NCBI RefSeq assembly: GCF_019599465.1
Contig: NZ_RKLR01000005.1
Coordinates: 124,001 to 188,000, forward strand
DNA from: Haloarcula rubra
GTDB lineage: Archaea > Halobacteriota > Halobacteria > Halobacteriales > Haloarculaceae
Length of the DNA: 64,000 bases
Direction of reading: 5' to 3'
The notes beneath the pieces were generated by a model that did not search any database, was not told where the DNA came from, and saw only the letters and a list, made by a program, of their open reading frames with translations. Of this stretch, positions 1-7,699 are shown piece after piece. Each line of letters begins with the position of its first letter. Position 1 is the stretch's first letter. A program made the position numbers and the translations under genes.

Positions 1-11
1 TGGCGTCGGTC

Positions 12-383
12 GTGACCAGACGAGTGGGACCCGACTGGTCATTGTTCGAGCGCGACGCGCGGGGGCGACTGCCGATGGAGCGACAGCTCTCGGAGTCCCA
101 CGCCGTCCTCTGGACCGTCGTCATCCTCGCCTCGCTGTTCGACATCGTGACGACGATAGTGGGTCTCGAACGCGGGTTGACGGAGGGGAACGCCGTCGCT
201 CGCGCGTTCGTCGAGACCTACGGCACGCCGGGCATCGGGCTGCTGAAGTTCAGTGCTCTCGTCCTCGTGGTCGTCTGCTGGGCGTGGTTCGACGACCGAC
301 GGGCGACGGCCGTCCTCGCCGCCTTCGCGCTCGTCTCGCTCCTCGTCGTCGCGTCGAACGCGCTGACGCTGGCCTCGCTCTGA
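12..383 (+). CDS. DUF5658-like small membrane protein
   Basis: A short integral membrane protein with no catalytic motif that I recognise. After a polar N-terminus there are three hydrophobic stretches, at about residues 31-50, 73-92 and 98-118, joined by short charged loops. The first contains a D-I-V-T-T pattern that resembles haloarchaeal DUF5658 proteins. The GTG at 12 is the first in-frame start visible. An ATG at 75 would give a compact 102-residue protein, and the true start could also lie outside the window. Function unknown. Confidence 0.6.
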   Translation: MTRRVGPDWSLFERDARGRLPMERQLSESHAVLWTVVILASLFDIVTTIVGLERGLTEGNAVARAFVETYGTPGIGLLKFSALVLVVVCWAWFDDRRATAVLAAFALVSLLVVASNALTLASL

Positions 384-388
384 GCCGC

Positions 389-523
389 TCACTCCTCCCG
401 GGCGGCGGCTATCATGTCGCCGCCACACTCCGGACAGGACGGCCGGAGCACCTCCGTCGTGTACTCACACTTCCGGCAGACGAGCACCTTCCGGCCTGTC
501 GCGGACGACTCTCGCTGGACCAT
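389..523 (-). CDS. 44-residue zinc-ribbon protein
   Basis: Translation from the ATG at 523 gives 44 residues containing C-R-K-C followed 13 residues later by C-P-E-C-G-G, a complete four-cysteine zinc-ribbon layout. It resembles the CPxCG type of haloarchaeal micro-proteins and rubrerythrin-like small domains. It ends only 6 bp from the convergent membrane-protein gene. No partner or substrate can be inferred. Both knuckles are intact and the acidic tail is typical of the host, so I think it is real despite its size. Confidence 0.7.
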   Translation of the reverse strand: MVQRESSATGRKVLVCRKCEYTTEVLRPSCPECGGDMIAAAREE

Positions 524-607
524 GGTCGAACGTTCACACTAGTGGATATTAACAGTTGACACGACCCCGCCGTGCGAGTTTAGCCGGTTCCGACCCAACC
601 TGCAGGT

Positions 608-769
608 ATGACCACGACGTACGAGTGTCTCTGTGGGGCGACGCTCAGGTACCGACAGGACATGACTCGGGAGCGTGGTGGGACCGGTCGCACGTGGTCC
701 TGCTCGGACTGCGGGACGCCCGTCCCGGGGATGGTCGCCGAGCGACTCAGCCACCAGCACCCGTCGTGA
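608..769 (+). CDS. 53-residue zinc-ribbon protein
   Basis: A 53-residue protein starting at the ATG at 608. It has C-L-C-G near residues 7-9 and C-S-D-C-G near residues 32-35, a probable zinc-ribbon with an arginine-rich stretch between the pairs. It converges on eif6 with 19 bp between the stops. The first pair is CxC rather than CxxC, so metal binding is an inference. It may be a nucleic-acid-binding or protein-interaction micro-protein. No specific family was recognised. Confidence 0.6.
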   Translation: MTTTYECLCGATLRYRQDMTRERGGTGRTWSCSDCGTPVPGMVAERLSHQHPS

Positions 770-788
770 GAAACGTCGAGACGAGTGG

Positions 789-1454
789 TCAGTCGATGTA
801 GCCCAGCGCCGCGTCGATGCGGCCCAGTTCCGGCCCGGAGGTGTCCGACCCGCAGACGTAGCCGTGGTCGTTGGCGACGAGGCCGGACCCGACCAGCGGT
901 CCGCCGTAGTTGACGGTGCCGATGTCGGCGGGCACGTCCAGGAGGTCCTCCAGCGCGTCGAGTTCGCCGTCGGTGGCTTTCGGGTGACAGAGGACGCCGC
1001 TGTTGGTGGCGACGGCGGCGGTGCCGACGGTGTTGACGCCGGCGATGACGCCCCGTTCGACGGGGACGCCGAGGCCGTCGCTGACGGCCTGGACGGCCTC
1101 CCGGGAGAGGTCCGGGTGGACGTACGCGCCCGCGTCGTTACAGCAGACGACGTTGCCGGCCGCGTTGATGCGGCCCGGCAGTTCCGTCACCGGGACGTCG
1201 ACGACGTCCTGGATGCGCTCGATTTCGGGCTCGCGGACGCGAGAGGAGACGAGCAACCCGTTCTCGTTGCCCGTCGCGAGGGCGCCGACGGTGGCCGAGC
1301 GGCCGACCGTCGTCTGGACGACGGGCACGTCGAGTTCCTCGCCGACGTCCTCGCAGAGCGATTCGTCTAAGTCGGGGCGGACCAGCACGCAGTCGTCGGT
1401 CGCACGAGCGAAGACACCGACGTACGACGACCCGGAGAATGCCGCGCGGAGCAA
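789..1454 (-). CDS. eif6: Translation initiation factor 6 (aIF6)
   Basis: aIF6 binds the large ribosomal subunit and stops it joining the small subunit too early. The 221-residue protein has the usual family length and its internally repeated pentein-like modules. Each module carries conserved G-N or N-D turns, for example the stretches with T-G-N-E-N-G and C-C-N-D-A-G-A. The N-terminus, with S-G-S-S-Y-V-G-V, fits the family start. It is the last gene of a ribosomal operon: its ATG at 1454 follows the rpl31e stop by 2 bp. Identification is by overall pattern and by the classic L39e-L31e-aIF6 gene order. Confidence 0.96.
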   Translation of the reverse strand: MLRAAFSGSSYVGVFARATDDCVLVRPDLDESLCEDVGEELDVPVVQTTVGRSATVGALATGNENGLLVSSRVREPEIERIQDVVDVPVTELPGRINAAGNVVCCNDAGAYVHPDLSREAVQAVSDGLGVPVERGVIAGVNTVGTAAVATNSGVLCHPKATDGELDALEDLLDVPADIGTVNYGGPLVGSGLVANDHGYVCGSDTSGPELGRIDAALGYID

Positions 1455-1456
1455 CG

Positions 1457-1735
1457 TTACTCTGCGGTCTCGGCTTCGACGACTGCTTCGCCCTCTTCCT
1501 CGAATCGGGCGGCGCGCACGCGAAGCTTACTCGGCGGACTCGACCGGCCCTTGGCCCACGTCGTCTCGTTGATGGAGGGGTCGATGCGGACGGCCTCCTC
1601 GTCGACGGAGAAGTGTTTGGCCAGGTGCTCGCGGACGAGTACCATCGCCTTGTCGGCGCGCTTGTGCTTCGGTTCGGCTCGAACGTCTCGGAGCGGAATC
1701 GTGACGACGCGCTCCTCGAAATCACCGGCGCTCAT
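1457..1735 (-). CDS. rpl31e: 50S ribosomal protein L31e
   Basis: A 92-residue large-subunit ribosomal protein. The start ([11 protein letters not shown]) and the central region with H-K-R-A-D-K-A-M and D-P-S-I-N are characteristic of L31e. A short acidic C-terminal extension is usual in haloarchaea. The start codon overlaps the stop of rpl39e by one base, which implies translational coupling. The protein sits near the polypeptide exit tunnel, as L39e does, so co-production makes sense. Confidence 0.97.
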   Translation of the reverse strand: MSAGDFEERVVTIPLRDVRAEPKHKRADKAMVLVREHLAKHFSVDEEAVRIDPSINETTWAKGRSSPPSKLRVRAARFEEEGEAVVEAETAE

Positions 1736-1887
1736 TATTCGTCAGTGTCGTTCCGCCGCCAGTGGCGACGCTTGTGGTTGCGCTGGACCTCGCGGTCGGT
1801 CTTGAGCATGACCCAGGCCGGAACGCGGCTGTTCTGGTTGTCGAGTTTGGCCAGACGCTTCTTCTTGGCCTTCGACTTCTTACTCAT
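1735..1887 (-). CDS. rpl39e: 50S ribosomal protein L39e
   Basis: A 50-residue, highly basic ribosomal protein. It begins S-K-K-S-K-A-K-K-K and has the family core with N-S-R-V-P-A-W-V and a terminal R-R-H-W-R-R segment. It lines the peptide exit tunnel. It is the first gene of the rpl39e-rpl31e-eif6 operon. A TATA-like element (GAATTTAAG read on the minus strand, about 1914-1922) lies 27-35 nt before the ATG, which suggests a nearly leaderless transcript. Confidence 0.97.
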   Translation of the reverse strand: MSKKSKAKKKRLAKLDNQNSRVPAWVMLKTDREVQRNHKRRHWRRNDTDE

Positions 1888-2031
1888 GGTGTCCCGAGTG
1901 TTCCGCGCCACGACTTAAATTCCTTCCTTTTCAGGCCGCGTCGTGTGGCGACGTCGGCCGGTCCCCCTTCGTTATCAGGGTTTGTAAGCGGGCGCGTAGA
2001 ATTAAGTAGCGAAATCCGCGAGTCTCACTCG

Positions 2032-2547
2032 ATGAAGCGCCGGTCGGTACTGCAGACACTCGGCACAGGGTTGGCAGCCGTCGGAGCGGGCTGTCTGGGC
2101 GGTGGCGGCGAGGTCGTCGTGAGCGTCCAGCAAGACGTGACCGTCGAACCGGGCGGTGCGTGGCTCGAAGAGGACATCCCGGACCTCTCGGAGACCGGGG
2201 GTGCCATCGAGTACATCGTCCGCTCGGAGACGCCGTTCGACGTCTACTTCTTCGCCGACGAGGCGGCGTTCACCGCGTACGACACCTACATCAAGGGTCG
2301 AGAGCCGGACAGCACGCCGGCGGGCCACCCGAAGTTCAGCCAGACGGCACTGCCGAAAGACGAGTCGGACCTCTACGAGGCGTCGACGACGGACGGCGGG
2401 AACCGCGAATCCGTCGAGGCGGCCGGGCCGTACTACTTCGCCGTCGACCACTCGAACTACCGGATGGAGACCCGGGTCGACGAGTACGACGACCCGCTGA
2501 CGGCCTTCGTCGACCTGAAGGTCATCCGCAGTCGGTCGCCGTTCTAG
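2032..2547 (+). CDS. Tat-exported lipoprotein of unknown function
   Basis: A 171-residue secreted lipoprotein. The N-terminus has a K-R-R twin-arginine motif, a hydrophobic stretch and a lipobox ending G-A-G-C near residue 20, so it is probably exported folded and lipid-anchored on the outer face of the membrane. The mature part is rich in beta-type sequence and aromatic residues and ends in a hydrophobic strand. No enzyme motif was recognised. The start at 2032 was chosen because the signal begins there and a TATA-like element (GAATTAAG, 1999-2006) lies about 27 nt upstream. It overlaps the convergent ZIP gene by 4 bp. Confidence 0.82.
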   Translation: MKRRSVLQTLGTGLAAVGAGCLGGGGEVVVSVQQDVTVEPGGAWLEEDIPDLSETGGAIEYIVRSETPFDVYFFADEAAFTAYDTYIKGREPDSTPAGHPKFSQTALPKDESDLYEASTTDGGNRESVEAAGPYYFAVDHSNYRMETRVDEYDDPLTAFVDLKVIRSRSPF

Positions 2548-3356
2548 ACGAACGCCAGCGGCACCATCGCGAGCGAACCCGTCACGGCCCCGGTGAGAAG
2601 TTCACGCTTCCCGCCGCCCGGCAAGTTCGCCCCGTACTCCAGCGCCTCGGGGACGAACTCGGTGGCGACGAGGTACACCATCGCGCCGGCGGCGAAGCCG
2701 AACCCGAACGGGAGGAACTGCTTGGCCAGCGTGACGAAGTAGTAGGCGGCGACGGCACCCAGCGGTTGCGGGAGCGAGGAGAAGACGGCCCACCAGACCA
2801 TCCGCCACTCGCTGACCCCGAGCGACCGGAGCGGGATGGCGATAGCGGTGCCCTCCGGGACGTTGTGGATAGAGATGGCGACGGTCATGAACACGGCCAG
2901 TAGCGGGACGGCCGTCCCGGCGACGAGGAGCGTCTCGTCCGGCGAGACGCCCGCGAGTCCGAGTTCGGCGAACGAGACGCCGACGGCGACGCCCTCCGGG
3001 AAACTGTGGACGGTGAGGATGCCGAGGATGAGCAGGAGTTTCTTGTAGTCGGCCTGCTCGAACTGCTTCGGACTGTGGTCGACGTCGTCGAGCACTCGGT
3101 CCGCCCCCTCGACGAGTGCGACGCCGGCGAGGACGCCCGGAATCAGGAGTACTGCGCTCCCGTAGGCGAGGCCCTCGCGGACGAGGCCGAACAGCGACGC
3201 CGCGACCATGATGCCCGAGGCCAGCCCCCACAGCACCACGTTCCAGCGGTCCGAGAACTCCTCGACGAGGAAGAACGGAATCGCGCCCAACCCCGTCGCG
3301 AGCGCCGTGAGGAGGCCGGCGACGAAGACGAACGCGACGTTCTCGAAGGCGACCAT
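2544..3356 (-). CDS. ZIP family divalent metal transporter
   Basis: A polytopic membrane protein of 270 residues in the ZIP (zinc/iron permease) family, which takes up zinc or related divalent cations. It has about eight hydrophobic helices. The two metal-site signatures are clear: H-S-F-P-E-G at residues 117-122 and H-N-V-P-E-G at 164-169, which form the binuclear metal centre in ZIP transporters. The acidic and histidine-containing loop between helices 3 and 4 (residues 87-104) is in the usual place. A TATA-like element near 3380-3389 precedes the ATG. Which metal it carries cannot be read from the sequence. Confidence 0.93.
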   Translation of the reverse strand: MVAFENVAFVFVAGLLTALATGLGAIPFFLVEEFSDRWNVVLWGLASGIMVAASLFGLVREGLAYGSAVLLIPGVLAGVALVEGADRVLDDVDHSPKQFEQADYKKLLLILGILTVHSFPEGVAVGVSFAELGLAGVSPDETLLVAGTAVPLLAVFMTVAISIHNVPEGTAIAIPLRSLGVSEWRMVWWAVFSSLPQPLGAVAAYYFVTLAKQFLPFGFGFAAGAMVYLVATEFVPEALEYGANLPGGGKRELLTGAVTGSLAMVPLAFV

Positions 3357-3438
3357 GTCGGTGCTACGAGACTCGCCCTCATAACAATTATCACGAATCT
3401 GATTGTTTTTCGGTCGGCCTAGAGCCGGCGTCGGCCAG

Positions 3439-4002
3439 TCATAGTGTTACCGACGAGACAGTACTGTACTCCGGGCCGTCGTCCCGCAGGACGCTCTCGG
3501 TGAGCCGAATCTCCTCGACCTGCAACCGGCCCACGTCGGGGTCCTCGTCCTCGACGACGCGCTGGACCCGTTCCTTGCCGCCGGCGTGGTCCATCCGGGC
3601 GACGGTGGCGTGGGGCGTGAACTCGTGGTCCTCCGGATCGAACCCCATGGCGACGGTGCGGTCCTCGACGGCCTCGTGGAGGGCCGTCAGTTCGGCGTCG
3701 CCGTGGCCCTCGCGGACGCCGACCCAGACGACGCTGATATAGTCCAGCGACGGGAAGGCGCCGAGGCCGCCGAACCGGGCCTCGAAGGGCGTGATACCGC
3801 TGTCCGCGACCGCCCGTTCGAGTTCGACCGTGAGGTCGTCGAGGCGGTTCGGGTCGGTGTCGCCGAGGAACTTCAGCGTGACGTGGGCCTGTGCCGGGTC
3901 GGTGAATCGGAGGCCCGACGCCCCCTCGAAGCGCGCCTGTACGTCGCGCACGGCGTCTTCGAGGCCGTCGAGGTCGACGCTGACGAACAGCCGTTTGCTC
4001 AT
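3439..4002 (-). CDS. thpR: RNA 2',3'-cyclic phosphodiesterase (2H family)
   Basis: A 187-residue 2H phosphoesterase of the LigT/ThpR type, which opens 2',3'-cyclic phosphate ends of RNA and was first known as an RNA ligase. Both catalytic H-x-T motifs are intact: H-V-T-L-K-F at residues 40-45 and H-A-T-V-A-R at 131-136. The opening segment (R-L-F-V-S-V-D-L) also matches the family. It is a single gene, with 82 bp to the ZIP start and a possible small gene divergent from it. Length and motifs match the family, so confidence is high. Confidence 0.94.
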   Translation of the reverse strand: MSKRLFVSVDLDGLEDAVRDVQARFEGASGLRFTDPAQAHVTLKFLGDTDPNRLDDLTVELERAVADSGITPFEARFGGLGAFPSLDYISVVWVGVREGHGDAELTALHEAVEDRTVAMGFDPEDHEFTPHATVARMDHAGGKERVQRVVEDEDPDVGRLQVEEIRLTESVLRDDGPEYSTVSSVTL

Positions 4003-4037
4003 ACTCGCCCCTACGCCCGGCAGGCACTTCGTCGTGG

Positions 4038-4226
4038 GTGGTGACGGCCGTGCGCTTTACTCCGCTGGGGCCACGCCGACCGCCATGGACGACGTCGCCG
4101 TTCGGGGTCGCCGTCTCGTTCGGCGCCCTCCTGTATCTGGCCGGGAGCCTCGTATTCGTCCCCGAGTCCGACGGGGCGAGCGACGGCGACGACGGCCCGG
4201 CAGACCGGAGTGAGTCCGGGACGTAG
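4038..4226 (+). CDS. Possible small single-span membrane protein
   Basis: An open frame of 62 codons opening at a GTG. It has one convincing hydrophobic segment (about residues 26-40, S-F-G-A-L-L-Y-L-A-G-S-L-V-F-V) followed by a very acidic tail, the usual look of a haloarchaeal small membrane protein. The start is uncertain. The only nearby ATG (4084), placed about 27 nt after a TATA-like stretch, is in a different frame that yields arginine-rich nonsense. It may be a small protein with a GTG start, or a chance frame in the divergent region before the TPR gene. Confidence 0.35.
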   Translation: MVTAVRFTPLGPRRPPWTTSPFGVAVSFGALLYLAGSLVFVPESDGASDGDDGPADRSESGT

Positions 4227-4258
4227 CCCTTAACCGCCCTGACCGTCAATCGGAGTGT

Positions 4259-4990
4259 ATGACAGACCGAGAGCCCGAGGACCACGAGTTCTCCGAGGGA
4301 CAAGGGTTCGACGACCCCTACGAGGGCTTCGACCTCGAACCGCCGGAGTTCGAGGTGGACCCCGACAAGGTCGACCCCGTCGACTCCCGCGTCGTGACGG
4401 ACCTGCTCGACCGGCGGAACGTCTCGAACGACGCCGTCGACCCCGAGCAACTGCTCGACGTCGGCCTCGAGTACATGCACATCAACCGCCACGAGCAGGC
4501 CGCCGAGACGTTCGAGCGGGTCGCACAGTACACCGACGACGACTGCCTCGAACAGGAGGCCTGGACGAACAAGGGCGCGGCCCACGCCGAACTGGAAGAG
4601 TGGGACGCCGCCATCGGCGCCTACAAGGAGGCCCTGCGGGAGCTCGAGGACACCGAGCACGCCGCCACCGCCGAGACGAACCTCGCGTACGCGCTGTGGG
4701 AGTCCGGCCGCTCCGAGCAGGCGCTGGAACACGCCGAGCGCGCGGTCGAAATCGACCCCCGGTTCGCCGAAGCGTGGTACAACCGCGGCTTCTTCCTGCT
4801 CGAACGCGGCCTCGCCGAGGACGCCGTCGAGGCGTTCGACAACGCCATCCGACTCGGCTTCCGCAACGCCGACGTTCTGGAGGAGAAGGCCCGCGGGCTG
4901 GAGGAACTGGGCGAGTACGAGGAGGCCGAGGAACTGGCCGACGAGGTCAAGGAGATGCGCGAGAGCGCCGAAGAGCAGTTGCTGGAATGA
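4259..4990 (+). CDS. Tetratricopeptide repeat protein
   Basis: A 243-residue protein. An acidic N-terminal region (about 1-60) is followed by four or five TPR units, at about residues 62-230. Typical TPR positions are visible, such as A-x-x-x-x-x-G-x-x-x-x, W-Y-N-R-G-F and A-V-E-A-F-D-N-A-I. The C-terminus is a charged helix. TPRs form superhelical protein-binding scaffolds, so it probably assembles other proteins, but nothing shows which. A CCCTTAACC element (4227-4235) lies 24-32 nt before the start. Its stop overlaps the DUF424 start by 4 bp, so the two are co-translated. Confidence 0.9.
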   Translation: MTDREPEDHEFSEGQGFDDPYEGFDLEPPEFEVDPDKVDPVDSRVVTDLLDRRNVSNDAVDPEQLLDVGLEYMHINRHEQAAETFERVAQYTDDDCLEQEAWTNKGAAHAELEEWDAAIGAYKEALRELEDTEHAATAETNLAYALWESGRSEQALEHAERAVEIDPRFAEAWYNRGFFLLERGLAEDAVEAFDNAIRLGFRNADVLEEKARGLEELGEYEEAEELADEVKEMRESAEEQLLE

Positions 4991-5277
4991 TACTCAACGA
5001 GCGAGAGACGGACGAGGGACTGCTGGTCTCGGTCTGTGACCCCGAGGTCATGGGCGAGACGTTCGAGGACGGCCCCGTCTCGCTCACCGTCGACGAGTCG
5101 TTCTACGGCGGTGACAGCGTCTCCGAGGAGGAGGTCGTCGACAGCCTCGCCCGGTGTAGCGTCGCCAACATCGTCGGCGAGAACAGCGTCGACGTCGCCG
5201 TCGAACACGGCTTCGTCGACGAGACGAACGTCCTCGACGTCGACGGGACGCGACACGCACAACTCCTCTGGCTCTGA
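4987..5277 (+). CDS. DUF424 family protein
   Basis: A 96-residue archaeal protein matching the DUF424 pattern. The opening M-I-L-N-E-R-E-T is followed by L-L-V-S-V-C-D-P-E-V-M-G-E-T-F and a central V-V-D-S-L-A-R-C-S-V-A-N-I-V-G. The family is widespread in archaea, and I do not know of a firmly assigned function. The ATG at 4987 sits inside the stop of the TPR gene (ATGA overlap), which indicates translational coupling and perhaps a shared process. No signal peptide or membrane segment, so probably cytosolic. Confidence 0.87.
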   Translation: MILNERETDEGLLVSVCDPEVMGETFEDGPVSLTVDESFYGGDSVSEEEVVDSLARCSVANIVGENSVDVAVEHGFVDETNVLDVDGTRHAQLLWL

Positions 5278-5287
5278 GGGCACCGCC

Positions 5288-5797
5288 CTACTGTATCCGT
5301 ACTCGGTCGAGTTTCCACCCGCCCTCCAGAACCACCAGTCGAACCGTCTGCGCGCCACGCGAGAGGTCGACGCGCGTCGTCACCTCGCCCCAGCGGTCCC
5401 ACCCACCGGTCGGGTCGAACCGCATCCGCGTCCGCGGTTCGCCGTCGACGGCGATGCCCACGCTGCCGCCGCCGAACCCGTCGGCCGCGGCGACCCGGAG
5501 CGTCACGTCGTGCGGGCCGCCCTCGCGGGTGTCGACGGCGTAGGCCAGCCACTCGTCGGTGACCAGCAGGTCGGTGTCACCGCCGGTGACCAGCGGGGTG
5601 TCGTCGTAGCCCCAGCGACCGTCGTGGTGGTAGATGCGGTACGCGCCCACCGGGACGGTCGCCGGGAGTTCGTGACGGCGCATCTCTGGCTGTTCGTGGG
5701 CGCCGTCGAGCCGGCCGTGCCACTCGTGGCCGTGTTCCGGTCGGTCGGCGTCCACGCGAGTAACCGGTCCTCGCTCGTCGGTCTCTGAGTCCCCCAT
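5288..5797 (-). CDS. CBM6-like carbohydrate-binding-module protein
   Basis: About 169 residues from the ATG at 5797, or 179 from an alternative ATG at 5827. The C-terminal 100 residues resemble a family 6 carbohydrate-binding module. A G-G-G-S-V-G-I-A-V-D-G strand is followed by G-G-W-D-R-W-G-E-V, a D-L-S-R-G-A-Q-T-V-R-L strand and a final W-K-L-D-R-V-R-I strand, the usual CBM6 signature. There is no signal peptide, transmembrane segment or catalytic domain, so it is an unusual free-standing binding module that appears intracellular. Sugar specificity cannot be inferred. It converges on DUF424 with 10 bp between stops. Confidence 0.68.
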   Translation of the reverse strand: MGDSETDERGPVTRVDADRPEHGHEWHGRLDGAHEQPEMRRHELPATVPVGAYRIYHHDGRWGYDDTPLVTGGDTDLLVTDEWLAYAVDTREGGPHDVTLRVAAADGFGGGSVGIAVDGEPRTRMRFDPTGGWDRWGEVTTRVDLSRGAQTVRLVVLEGGWKLDRVRIQ

Positions 5798-5932
5798 GGT
5801 AGACGGTGACACATCGACAGCCGGCATTGTATTGTGGCAACTAACTACGCAGTAGACGGCGACTACGTCTCCGCTGCCGAAGGTTTAGGCGAACCGAAGG
5901 AAAGTTGCCCGTCGAGCCCGTGTGTTCCGCTA

Positions 5933-7180
5933 ATGGGACAGACCGATATCGAGCCGCTCGACGTCGAGAGCATCCGTGCGGACTTCCCCATCCTCCAGCG
6001 GGAGTTCGATGGCGAGCAGGTCGTCTACCTCGACAACGCGGCGACGACGCAGACGCCCGAGCCCGTCGTCGAGACTATCGCGGACTACTACCGGACGACG
6101 AACGCGAACGTCCACCGCGGTCTCCACCAGTTGAGTCAGGAGGCCTCCGTCGCCTACGAGGACGCTCACGACCGCGTCGCCGAGTTCATCGGTGCCTCGG
6201 GGGAGCGCGAGGAGATAGTCTTCACGAAGAACACCACCGAGAGCGAGAACCTCGTCGCCTACGCGTGGGGCCTGAACGAACTGGGCCCCGAGGACGAGGT
6301 GGTGCTGACGGAGATGGAACACCACGCTTCGCTGGTGACGTGGCAACAGATAGCGAAGAAGACCGGCGCGACCTGTCGCTTCATCCGCGTGCAGGAGGAC
6401 GGCACGCTGGACATGGACCACGCCCGCGAACTCATCGGCGACGACACGGCGATGGTCAGCGTCGTCCACGTCTCGAACACCCTCGGGACCGTCAATCCCG
6501 TCGCCGAACTCGCGGACATCGCCCACGACCACGACGCCTACATCTTCGTCGACGGCGCCCAGTCGGTGCCGAACCGACCGGTCGACGTCGAGGCCATCGA
6601 CGCCGACTTCCTCGCGTTCTCCGGGCACAAGATGGCCGGCCCGACCGGTATCGGCGTCCTCTACGGGAAGAAACACCTCTTAGAGGAGATGGAGCCTTAC
6701 CTGTACGGCGGCGAGATGATAAAGAAGGTCACCTTCGAGGACGCGAAGTGGAACGACCTCCCGTGGAAGTTCGAGGCCGGCACGCCGGTCATCTGTCAGG
6801 GTATCGCGCTGGCCGAGGCCTGTGACTATCTGGACGACATCGGCATGGAGAACGTCAAGCGCCACGAGGACGAACTCGCCCAGTACGCGATGGAGCGCCT
6901 ACAGGAGGAGGGCGACGTCGAGACGTACGGTCCGCCCGCCGGCGAGGAACGAGGCGGTCTGGTAGCGTTCAACTTAGAGTCCGTCCACGCTCACGACCTC
7001 TCCTCGATTCTGAACGACTCCGCCGTCGCCATCCGCGCCGGCGACCACTGTACCCAGCCACTCCACGACAAGTTGGGCGTCGCCGCTTCAGCGCGGGCCT
7101 CCTTCTACATCTACAACACCCGCGAGGAAGTGGACAAACTGGTCGACGCCATCGACGACGCTCGGCAGTTGTTCGCCTGA
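5933..7180 (+). CDS. sufS: Cysteine desulfurase SufS
   Basis: A PLP-dependent class V aminotransferase-fold enzyme of 415 residues. It takes sulfur from cysteine as a persulfide for Fe-S cluster and other thio-cofactor assembly. The PLP lysine is in S-G-H-K-M-A-G-P (K233). The persulfide cysteine is in R-A-G-D-H-C-T-Q-P (C373), the group II pattern. The early L-D-N-A-A-T-T-Q-T-P also matches. The frame is open upstream to 5834, but the family N-terminus begins at the ATG at 5933. SufU, its likely sulfur acceptor, lies 3.7 kb downstream on the same strand. Confidence 0.95.
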   Translation: MGQTDIEPLDVESIRADFPILQREFDGEQVVYLDNAATTQTPEPVVETIADYYRTTNANVHRGLHQLSQEASVAYEDAHDRVAEFIGASGEREEIVFTKNTTESENLVAYAWGLNELGPEDEVVLTEMEHHASLVTWQQIAKKTGATCRFIRVQEDGTLDMDHARELIGDDTAMVSVVHVSNTLGTVNPVAELADIAHDHDAYIFVDGAQSVPNRPVDVEAIDADFLAFSGHKMAGPTGIGVLYGKKHLLEEMEPYLYGGEMIKKVTFEDAKWNDLPWKFEAGTPVICQGIALAEACDYLDDIGMENVKRHEDELAQYAMERLQEEGDVETYGPPAGEERGGLVAFNLESVHAHDLSSILNDSAVAIRAGDHCTQPLHDKLGVAASARASFYIYNTREEVDKLVDAIDDARQLFA

Positions 7181-7259
7181 CGGGCGCGAGCGAACGAGTG
7201 GCCGCCGTTTTCTCACGTGTCGTAGAGAGCACCGAGCGGCGGCCGTGCGACCGGCGGCG

Positions 7260-7529
7260 TCACTCCGGCCGCGACCCGCGGGTCCGCCGACGCCGACCGC
7301 CGGCCGCGTGACCACGCGAGCGACGGCGGTCCGTCGCCGCCACGGACAGGCGCGTCACGGCGACGGTCCCGACGGCACCGAGGAGGACCCCGAGCGCGAA
7401 GACGGGGTAGCTGACGACCAGTAACACACCGACGAAGAGCACCACGAGACCGAGGCTTCCGCGGACGGACGAGGCGGGCCGGTCGGCCGTCTCGGCCCGT
7501 CCTGCACGGGATAGACGAGTGTCGTTCAT
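7260..7529 (-). CDS. Small two-helix membrane protein
   Basis: An 89-residue protein with a hydrophobic central part at about residues 26-58 (L-G-L-V-V-L-F-V-G-V-L-L-V-V then F-A-L-G-V-L-L-G-A-V-G-T-V-A-V), likely two closely spaced membrane helices, and a very arginine-rich tail. No family was recognised. It lies alone between the sufS stop and the next regulator. The ATG at 7529 is the only sensible start. The hydrophobic pattern suggests a real gene, but the arginine-rich end could also come from reading a GC-rich intergenic region. Confidence 0.5.
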   Translation of the reverse strand: MNDTRLSRAGRAETADRPASSVRGSLGLVVLFVGVLLVVSYPVFALGVLLGAVGTVAVTRLSVAATDRRRSRGHAAGGRRRRTRGSRPE

Positions 7530-7699
7530 CGTGTATGGAACGTGGGCCCGGACGGCCTTAACTATAACCAGAACGACATTTCTGTAAGCGAGCTTTCCGA
7601 AGAACGCTTCTGTTTGCAGTCTGACTATTTCGGGCGAGACGTGCCGACAGCGGTCGGTCGCCCCCGCGTTTTACAACTCGAAGCGACCTACCGGAGCGC

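Noticed and set aside
1003-1572. Plus-strand frame opposite eif6
   Set aside because: Low-complexity Thr/Ser/Arg antisense product; the eif6 and L31e frames on the minus strand are unequivocal.
4084-4213. Alternative ATG frame in the thpR/TPR divergent region
   Set aside because: This frame gives an arginine-rich sequence with no hydrophobic or domain character. The other frame with a membrane helix is the better candidate, though still weak.
3419-4732. Long minus-strand open frame
   Set aside because: It overlaps thpR and the TPR gene in other frames. The sequence is Arg/Pro/Gly-rich, as expected when a GC-rich gene is read in the wrong frame.
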